11,452 nt of DNA from NCBI GenBank assembly GCA_900556245.1, contig USOC01000014.1, positions 1 through 11,452 of the forward strand, written 5' to 3'. Position 1 is the stretch's first letter. Every line of letters begins with the position of its first letter. Of this stretch, positions 6,751-11,452 are shown one piece after another. Made by a program: the position numbers and the translations under genes. The notes below the pieces were generated by a model, which saw only the letters and a list, made by a program, of their open reading frames with translations, made no database searches and was not told the DNA's origin. This DNA comes from an uncultured Prevotellaceae bacterium. GTDB lineage: Bacteria > Bacteroidota > Bacteroidia > Bacteroidales > Muribaculaceae.

Positions 6751-7569
6751 ATGCAAATCACCGTCCTTTCAGAAAACACCTGCCCCTCCGGACTGCCGGC
6801 AGAGCACGGCCTGAGCCTCTACATCGAAACGGCAGACCACCGAAACATATTGTTCGACACCGGACAAAGCGCCCTCTTTGCCCGTAATGCCGAATCGCTT
6901 GGCGTCGACCTCCGAAAAGCAGACATCGCCGTCATATCCCACGGTCATTACGACCACGCCGGAGGTCTTGCCACATTTCTCTCCATCAACGACCATGCCC
7001 CCGTCTATATTCACGAAAAAGCTTTCGAACCCCACTTCTCAATGAAAGACGACGGACTCCGCCCCATCGGAATCGACCCGACCTTGGCGTCAGACAGCCG
7101 TATCCGCCTATGTCACGGCACAAACATCATCGGCGACGGACTGACACTATTTTCCGACGTTGTGGCTACCTACCCTCCGCCTCCCGCCAACCGGATGCTC
7201 TTCGGCCCGAATCCGAATGAAAACGACGACTTCCGGCACGAACAAAACCTCCTCATCCGGGAAAACGGAAAACTCGTGCTCTTTGCAGGATGTGCCCACA
7301 GAGGCATACTCAACATCATCCATAGCGCAGAAAGACTAAGCGGCGGCATCCCAACCCACGTAGTCGCCGGAATGCACCTCATGAAAAGCGGACTCAGCGA
7401 CATAGTGGAACGAAAGATGCTACAGGATCTCGCCCGACACCTGCTCGATTTTCCCGACACCCGCTATCTGACGATGCACTGCACAGGAGAAGCTCCCTAC
7501 CGCACCCTCCACCAAATCATGGGTTCGCGCATCTCCTACCTTCCCTGTGCCGCAACCGCCATAATCTAA
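6751..7569 (+). CDS. MBL-fold metallo-hydrolase, COG1237 family
   Basis: This 272-residue cytoplasmic protein (no signal peptide) has a metallo-beta-lactamase fold. The metal-binding motif SHGHYDHAGG gives H64, H66, D68 and H69. Further candidate ligands or conserved residues are H163 in RHEQNLL, C181/H183 in FAGCAHRGI, H209 in AGMHL and H243 in MHCTG. The pattern SHGHYDHAGG, GCAHRGI, GMHL and HCTG is typical of the COG1237 group, which includes an archaeal enzyme of methanopterin synthesis. Bacterial members are mostly uncharacterised, so the substrate here is unknown and the archaeal name should not be transferred. It is preceded by a terminator and has no close partner gene. The start at 6751 fits the family's short N-terminal beta strand (MQITVLSEN). 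Confidence 0.9.
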   Translation: MQITVLSENTCPSGLPAEHGLSLYIETADHRNILFDTGQSALFARNAESLGVDLRKADIAVISHGHYDHAGGLATFLSINDHAPVYIHEKAFEPHFSMKDDGLRPIGIDPTLASDSRIRLCHGTNIIGDGLTLFSDVVATYPPPPANRMLFGPNPNENDDFRHEQNLLIRENGKLVLFAGCAHRGILNIIHSAERLSGGIPTHVVAGMHLMKSGLSDIVERKMLQDLARHLLDFPDTRYLTMHCTGEAPYRTLHQIMGSRISYLPCAATAII

Positions 7570-7888
7570 ATCCGGTTTATCTAACCAAAAAAGCAAGCAA
7601 TGACTACATTAACGACAATGTTGGTCAACCTTACGATCTCTCTCCATAGAAAAAAAATAAGGTTCAAAAAATCTCCAATTGAAACACCATTCCTCACATA
7701 ACAATCTTTAACCATTTCTTCCGGACAGTCAGAATTCAGTCTGCAAAAGAGGCTGATATTTGCACAAAACAAGCTGTGCCGAATTTTAAGTTATGATTTG
7801 TAAGTAAATTAGCATTTAAGCTTCTCCAAAAAGGCATCAAAATGCTTTATGAAAGGCATTTTATAGCGATTACAAATTAACACACCAT
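7570..7888. other. Intergenic stretch between MBL-fold and lysO units
   Basis: No supported gene is seen. An open frame on the minus strand (7581-7772) has no family resemblance and no start context. A 7-bp inverted repeat, AAAATGC (7839-7845) with GCATTTT (7856-7862), is present just upstream of the lysO promoter. It could be a weak terminator for the MBL-fold gene or an operator; the T run is only four bases. Confidence 0.4.
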
Positions 7889-7919
7889 TTGCAAACTTCA
7901 AAAATATTCCATACCTTTG
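7889..7919 (+). promoter_or_regulatory. Bacteroidetes -33/-7 promoter of the lysO pair
   Basis: TTG (7889-7891), a 20-nt spacer and a perfect TACCTTTG (7912-7919) predict a start near 7925. This leaves a leader of about 300 nt before the first lysO codon, unusually long for a simple gene and consistent with regulation within the leader. Confidence 0.8.
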
Positions 7920-8009
7920 CAACGGTTTTGAGCCACCAAAAGGGTACATTCACCCCAATTACCACAAATTCAACCTTCCAAGGTCAATAAAAAGAGATTG
8001 TTTTAGATT

Positions 8010-8114
8010 ATGCGACAGACCAACTTACATATCGTAACCATTGCAGGAATGCGCCACGGAGCGCATTCCGTCTGTCGCCATGCCGTGACACATTGGTTTT
8101 CCGGTTTCCTCTGA
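8010..8114 (+). CDS. Possible 34-codon upstream ORF in the lysO leader
   Basis: ATG at 8010 opens a 34-codon frame ending in TGA at 8112-8114, overlapping the junction and the attenuator hairpin. The peptide starts MRQTNLHIVTIAG and is rich in His and Arg but has no Lys, so it is not an obvious lysine-sensing leader peptide. The frame could be a chance consequence of the stems; translation through it would unfold the junction. It is listed because it sits exactly in the regulatory leader. Confidence 0.25.
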   Translation: MRQTNLHIVTIAGMRHGAHSVCRHAVTHWFSGFL

Positions 8115-8133
8115 ACCGAACAACACCTTTTTT
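8095..8133 (+). terminator. Possible attenuator hairpin in the lysO leader
   Basis: CGGTTT (8102-8107) pairs with GAACCG (8113-8118; one G/T wobble, 5-nt loop). GGT (8095-8097) can close an imperfect outer stem with ACC (8125-8127), which is followed immediately by six T residues (8128-8133). This would be a premature terminator about 90 nt before the lysO start. The outer stem has mismatches, so the call is tentative. Confidence 0.35.
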
Positions 8134-8223
8134 CTGACAGTATCATTCCCCGCATTCCGTGCGGCCAGTGCATTTTTGCCCTAAACCAAACATTTTTCAC
8201 CTTCAAAAAGAAAGGAAGCTACT

Positions 8224-8502
8224 ATGTTCAACGTAATTGGATTTATGTTTGCAGGTGTCGGAATCGGCTATTTGTTCCGCCGCGTCAGCCTGCTCCACAA
8301 GACAGAAAAAACAATATCAATCACCATATTTATCATGCTGTTCATTTTAGGCGTCTCAGTTGGATCCAACCCGCTCATCATGAACAACCTCGGACAGTTC
8401 GGATGGCAAGCGGCAATCCTTGCCTCAGCCGGACTCACAGGAAGCGTGCTGGCCGCATGGCTGGTCTATTTATTATTTTTCAAGAAAGGAGGCAAGCAAT
8501 GA
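8224..8502 (+). CDS. LysO-type lysine exporter, N-terminal subunit
   Basis: This 92-residue membrane protein has three predicted hydrophobic segments (about residues 2-17, 29-49 and 61-86). It matches the N-terminal part of LysO (YbjE, DUF340 family), an inner-membrane L-lysine exporter that is one polypeptide of about 299 residues in E. coli. The conserved-looking stretch IFIMLFILGVSVGSNP is visible. A purine-rich AAAAAGAAAGGAAG precedes the ATG. Its stop overlaps the start of the next gene in ATGA (8499-8502), so the two halves are translationally coupled. Their summed length (92 + 206 = 298) equals the single-chain protein almost exactly. Splitting of this family into two adjacent genes is known in Bacteroidales, so I read this as two functional subunits rather than a frameshift. 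Confidence 0.85.
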   Translation: MFNVIGFMFAGVGIGYLFRRVSLLHKTEKTISITIFIMLFILGVSVGSNPLIMNNLGQFGWQAAILASAGLTGSVLAAWLVYLLFFKKGGKQ

Positions 8503-9119
8503 AAAACAGTTTGATTGTTCTCTTATTCTTTTGTATTGGCTGCCTGCTAGGAGTTGCCGGATGGGTTAATTTTGACGCCCACGGAATTTCCATCTATGTG
8601 CTCTACGCACTAATGCTGCAAGTCGGCATCGGCATCGGCAGCAAGAAAGACCTCAAGAGCCTTATCGCTCAGTTCCGCCTGAAGATGCTCGCCATCCCCC
8701 TCGCCACCATTGTCGGAACACTTCTGTTTTCCGCACTTGCGAGTCTGCTCCTCAGCAAATGGAGCGTTTTCGAATGCCTGGCTGTCGGCAGCGGTTTCGC
8801 CTACTATTCCCTGTCGTCGATTCTCATCACGCAGTTCAAAGAAGCCTCAGTGGGCTTGCAAGTAGCCACTGAATTGGGAACCATAGCATTGCTGGCCAAC
8901 ATCTTCCGTGAGATGGCTTCTCTTCTCGGAAGCCCCGTCATCCGCAAGTGGTTCGGCCGGATTGCCCCCATCTCGGCCGCCGGAGTCAATTCGATGGATG
9001 TCGTTCTGCCGATGATTTCCCGCTATTCGGGCAAAGACATGGTGCCGATTGCCATTCTGCATGGCATTCTAATCGATATGTCGGTTCCGATGTTCGTCTC
9101 ATTCTTTTGCAGATTCTGA
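8499..9119 (+). CDS. lysO: LysO-type lysine exporter, C-terminal subunit
   Basis: These 206 residues with about five or six hydrophobic segments match the C-terminal two thirds of LysO. Family features include LMLQVGIGIGSKKDLK, a central glycine/serine-rich GSGFAYYSLSSIL, an E in ATELGTIALLANIFRE, and the signature-like AAGVNSMDVVLPMI. It should form the transporter with the 92-residue subunit and export lysine or a toxic analogue. I chose the ATG at 8499 because it overlaps the upstream stop (ATGA), follows GGAGG (8488-8492), and gives a hydrophobic first segment at once; an in-frame extension further upstream would only read the neighbour in another frame. A strong terminator follows at 9146-9180. 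Substrate assignment rests on family membership only. Confidence 0.87.
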   Translation: MKNSLIVLLFFCIGCLLGVAGWVNFDAHGISIYVLYALMLQVGIGIGSKKDLKSLIAQFRLKMLAIPLATIVGTLLFSALASLLLSKWSVFECLAVGSGFAYYSLSSILITQFKEASVGLQVATELGTIALLANIFREMASLLGSPVIRKWFGRIAPISAAGVNSMDVVLPMISRYSGKDMVPIAILHGILIDMSVPMFVSFFCRF

Positions 9120-9145
9120 CCTCAGACTACTCAATACTATAACGC

Positions 9146-9180
9146 AAAGGCGCGACCAAATCAAGTGGCCGCGCCTTTTT
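9146..9180 (+). terminator. Intrinsic terminator of the lysO pair
   Basis: GGCGCG (9149-9154) pairs with CGCGCC (9170-9175), extended inward by CCA/TGG past one mismatch and outward by AAA/TTT. TTTTT follows (9176-9180). It lies between convergent genes and may also help end the minus-strand barrel gene, where only TTT follows the stem. Confidence 0.85.
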
Positions 9181-9206
9181 ACCCCTTTTTCAAACAACGG
9201 ATAAAA

Positions 9207-9986
9207 TCAGAATAAATAACCTACACCGACGTTGAAATAAATCGGATACATACTAAAAGTGATGGTCTCGAAATCCTTAGGAAACGCGTCGTTTAGCCCC
9301 CACGACAAATCACCGTAGACCTTCAGATGCTTGAACGCCTCCCAATCAGCTCCGATTTGCAGACCCCACTGGAATCTTCTGAGATTGTCCGAAAAATCAT
9401 AGGAGGCCGTTTTACCGTCAGTAAACGGAATCTTATCCCCGGTAGGATCCCCGTTTCTAAGATATCCCTCATAAACGTGTCCGGAGAAGTTACCCTCAAT
9501 CAAATACGACATAAACACGCCAAGCTTCAGGCTCGTCCGTGGATGCACCTTGTATGCGGCAAGCACAGGGAAAGTAAGAAATGAGTTTTTCACCGAAGTA
9601 GTAACACCTCCTGTCCAGCGACCCTTCACCAGCGCTCCGTCTTCAAGAATCTCCATACCGTAATTTTTAACGGTTGCATCCGTCTCCATATTCTTGTTTT
9701 CCAGCTTCACGCCGAGAATCATTCCCCAACGTTTTTTGGCATCAAACCATTTCGATACGTTAGCTTCAAACGAGAACCCCATTGAAGGGCGGTAACTGTT
9801 GATCGACCGTATTTCTGCCGGCAATGGCAGAGGCGACGTTCCTCCAAGGTTATAGCCAAGACGAAGCTCAACCTCCCACCCCTTCAATGCGGCATTAATC
9901 AATTGCTGTGTGCGGTTTTGCTGAGCGAAGACGCTGCCGGCCGACACGATTACAGCTGAAATTACTGCTATGATAATTTTCTTCAT
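9207..9986 (-). CDS. Outer-membrane beta-barrel protein, PorT-like
   Basis: This 259-residue protein has a signal peptide (about residues 1-21, ending VFAQ) followed by alternating beta strands rich in aromatic residues. It ends in GVGYLF with the C-terminal aromatic usual for outer-membrane barrels. Segments such as WEVELRLGYNLGG, FSFEANVSKWF, LTFPVLAAYKV, LKLGVFMSYLI and WGLQIGADWEAF are characteristic of the PorT / OMP_b-brl_2 type of 8-10 strand barrel in Bacteroidetes. The start is 21 nt after the stop of the PCMD lipoprotein gene on the same strand, so the two form an operon. The pairing suggests the barrel anchors or assists the surface lipoprotein, which is inference. Confidence 0.85.
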   Translation of the reverse strand: MKKIIIAVISAVIVSAGSVFAQQNRTQQLINAALKGWEVELRLGYNLGGTSPLPLPAEIRSINSYRPSMGFSFEANVSKWFDAKKRWGMILGVKLENKNMETDATVKNYGMEILEDGALVKGRWTGGVTTSVKNSFLTFPVLAAYKVHPRTSLKLGVFMSYLIEGNFSGHVYEGYLRNGDPTGDKIPFTDGKTASYDFSDNLRRFQWGLQIGADWEAFKHLKVYGDLSWGLNDAFPKDFETITFSMYPIYFNVGVGYLF

Positions 9987-10007
9987 TTTCCTGTTTGTTA
10001 AAATGGA

Positions 10008-11237
10008 TTACTGATGTTTCACTTTGACGTCTTTAATTTCTAGCGTACTGCCGACAGCCCCCCGGAAGTAGTCACCCTCCGCACTCGACGCTATGACAAT
10101 TCCAAGCTTGTAGACTCCCTTCGCCAACTTTTCAGGATCGACGGTCTTGCCCTCATAATAATTGAAATCTATTTCAAACGAAGTCCAGTCACCGTCTCCC
10201 AAACCCGTTTCACGCGCATCAGTCAGATTTGCCAATGCCACCATATTAGGATGTTGAAAATCATTGTAATGCACATTACTGTCAATATATTCCGTATTTG
10301 CATCCGACTCAAAGAAAATCGCATAAACAGAAAAGATATCTTTACGGCCGGGAACAACATTGCCTTGCTCATCCGTAAACACTTCGCCGGCCTTGAAACG
10401 GTAAGTTGCCGACAACTTCAAAGGTTTGTAGCGGTATGGTTCGCCAAACTTTGTCGCCTCCCGCGGACGGGGAACGGCCATCGACAGGTCAAAAAATCCC
10501 TGAAAAATATTACCCGCAGCAATTGGCATACCGACCTTGCTTCCAAACGAACCGGTAGTACACGTCACCAAACGGATATATTCCGGCTTGGCCAACTCCC
10601 CGTCTTTGAAGAATAGAGTCGTGCCGTCTACTTTCTTTCGGATTGTTCCCTCCGGATATACGGCTGAAGTAGGGAAAAACTCCCAGATATGGTCCTTATA
10701 AGCATCGCCATATTGCCGTTTTGCTTTAAGATCCGCCTGTCCACACATAACAAAGCCGGGATTACCCGATGCCCAAGACATCAAAAACTCGCCGTCTTCA
10801 TTAAGCTCGCTGAAAATGGAATATTTGTCATTCTTGTCAAGTTCCGTTTTGTTGAAACCATAGATATCCGAAGGCGTGCTGACCTGTACGACACGAATGG
10901 CATACGATTTTTTCCATTGGCCGTCCTCAGAAGTAACCGTGTAATAAACGATATGATCCGGCGCATTAAGAAAATCCTGCTCCGAACCATTGGCCGGAGA
11001 AATTGTAGCTCCGGGGGTCAACACAAATCTGGGAGTCAGACAGGAAATATCCACATCCGGCTGGATATTGAGCGTCACTCTGTCATTTTCAACCTTCGGC
11101 GCAGACACAAGCATCTCTTCAGGCAGCTCACAGGAGACGATGTCACACTCCGTATTAGGCTCCTCGTCTTGGATACACGATGGCAAGACCAACGCTACCA
11201 GCATAGCAGAAACCATTGTCCTAAAAAACGTTCTCAT
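10008..11237 (-). CDS. PCMD-domain lipoprotein, likely surface exposed
   Basis: This 409-residue lipoprotein has a lipobox LPSC with the lipidated cysteine at residue 21. The following IQDEEP is acidic, like the lipoprotein export signals that send Bacteroidetes lipoproteins to the cell surface. Residues about 30-118 form an immunoglobulin-like repeat domain (VTLNIQPDVDIS, then YTVTSEDGQWKKSYAIRV) often found in Bacteroides surface proteins. The remainder, to EIKDVKVKHQ, matches the PCMD family (putative carbohydrate metabolism domain), with a jelly-roll-like beta pattern. A carbohydrate-binding or hydrolysing role is proposed for the family but not demonstrated, and I see no obvious catalytic pair. 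It is the first gene of an operon with the barrel gene. Its promoter -7 box lies in the tandem repeat array upstream. Confidence 0.87.
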   Translation of the reverse strand: MRTFFRTMVSAMLVALVLPSCIQDEEPNTECDIVSCELPEEMLVSAPKVENDRVTLNIQPDVDISCLTPRFVLTPGATISPANGSEQDFLNAPDHIVYYTVTSEDGQWKKSYAIRVVQVSTPSDIYGFNKTELDKNDKYSIFSELNEDGEFLMSWASGNPGFVMCGQADLKAKRQYGDAYKDHIWEFFPTSAVYPEGTIRKKVDGTTLFFKDGELAKPEYIRLVTCTTGSFGSKVGMPIAAGNIFQGFFDLSMAVPRPREATKFGEPYRYKPLKLSATYRFKAGEVFTDEQGNVVPGRKDIFSVYAIFFESDANTEYIDSNVHYNDFQHPNMVALANLTDARETGLGDGDWTSFEIDFNYYEGKTVDPEKLAKGVYKLGIVIASSAEGDYFRGAVGSTLEIKDVKVKHQ

Positions 11238-11261
11238 TCTTAAATTATTTTAATTTTTCGG

Positions 11262-11269
11262 CAAAGATA
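11262..11269 (-). promoter_or_regulatory. -7 box of the lipoprotein operon inside repeat unit 1
   Basis: The minus strand reads TATCTTTG, a perfect TAnnTTTG box, 25 nt before the start codon. TTG trinucleotides lie 14 and 23 nt upstream, so the -33 spacing is not ideal. In the next repeat unit the same place reads TGTCTTTG, which loses the important A. Confidence 0.5.
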
Positions 11270-11452
11270 GTAAAAGTTAAGAGCAAAAGAAGCAAGTTTA
11301 CTTGATTTATTTTGCCGAAACGCAGCCTGTCTTATTCAAAGACAGTGAAAGTTGAGAGCAAAAGAAGCAAGTTTCACTTGATTTATTTTGCCGAAACGCA
11401 GCCTGTCTTATTCAAAGACAGTGAAAGTTGAGAGCAAAAGAAGCAAGTTTCA
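11262..11452. repeat. 76-bp tandem repeat array, continuing past the window
   Basis: There are two full units and one partial: 11262-11336 (75 bp), 11337-11412 (76 bp) and 11413-11452 (first 40 bp). Unit 1 differs from unit 2 by three A-for-G/T-for-C type substitutions and one deleted C; the 40 visible bases of unit 3 equal unit 2. Each unit holds CAAGT(TTC)ACTTG, and each junction forms CTGTCTT(ATTCA)AAGACAG, as at 11327-11345. The array sits directly upstream of the PCMD lipoprotein operon and its innermost unit supplies the -7 box. Confidence 0.9.

Larger units (their letters stand above)
7996..8164 (+). ncRNA. Structured leader of the lysO pair, candidate riboswitch or attenuator
   Basis: After the shared element (7996-8013), GCGACAGAC (8012-8020) pairs perfectly with GTCTGTCGC (8070-8078). 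This stem encloses a 9-bp hairpin, GGAATGCGC (8046-8054) with GCGCATTCC (8061-8069), and a weak 4-bp arm, TTAC (8025-8028) with GTAA (8034-8037), giving a three-arm junction. Downstream, CGCATTCCGT (8062-8071) recurs exactly at 8151-8160. The arm 8046-8053 could therefore pair with 8151-8158 instead, which would break the hairpin CCGCA (8150-8154)/TGCGG (8160-8164). The layout resembles a two-state RNA switch. I do not see the lysine riboswitch core. The ligand, if any, is unknown. Confidence 0.55.

Noticed and set aside
7581..7772. Minus-strand 63-codon hydrophobic open frame
   Set aside because: No promoter, no purine-rich start context and no homology cue; A/T-rich intergenic DNA easily yields such frames.
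7925..8223. Known lysine (L-box) riboswitch ahead of lysO
   Set aside because: The leader shows a three-arm junction with short 9-bp stems and I could not find the conserved core strings of the lysine riboswitch; the known class is not supported by eye.
11262..11452. CRISPR array
   Set aside because: Units are identical along their whole 76 bp, with no variable spacers, and no cas genes are nearby; it is a plain tandem repeat.

Overview
The window looks like chromosomal DNA from a member of the Bacteroidales (Bacteroides or a close relative). The protein families point that way: a periplasmic SusA-like GH13 enzyme, an MG2/TonB-plug protein, a PCMD lipoprotein paired with a PorT-type barrel, and a LysO transporter split into two genes. 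Several promoters also carry the Bacteroidetes signature: TTG, a spacer of 19-20 nt, then TAnnTTTG. No phage, plasmid, insertion sequence, CRISPR array, rRNA or tRNA was seen.

Layout, left to right. Positions 1-490 hold no gene I can support; there is a G/C-rich, hairpin-prone patch near 365-430. Two minus-strand units follow: a secreted GH13 alpha-amylase/neopullulanase-like enzyme (554-2464), with its own promoter, and upstream of it a large MG2-plug protein. The latter appears as two ORFs (3879-5279 and 2630-3862) that a single extra base at about 3879-3881 separates; removing one base restores an 882-residue frame. A 279-bp divergent intergenic region with a G9 run leads to a plus-strand exported DUF3108 protein (5559-6308).

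Next comes a compact unit (6381-6696) with a strong promoter, a leader hairpin, an undescribed 39-codon ORF and two terminator-like hairpins. A COG1237 metallo-beta-lactamase-fold enzyme (6751-7569) follows. A second strong promoter at 7889-7919 drives a roughly 300-nt structured leader and then the two halves of a LysO-type lysine exporter (8224-8502 and 8499-9119), closed by a good terminator. On the minus strand at the right is a two-gene operon for a surface-type PCMD lipoprotein (10008-11237) and an outer-membrane barrel (9207-9986). Its promoter is embedded in a 76-bp tandem repeat array that runs off the window.

The best candidates for something undescribed are RNA-level. The leader of the 39-codon gene and the leader of the lysO pair share an 18-nt element (16/18 identical) placed immediately before a stem. 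The lysO leader can fold into a three-arm junction whose 5' arm has an alternative downstream partner, suggesting a switch or attenuator. No family name could be attached to these leaders from sequence alone.
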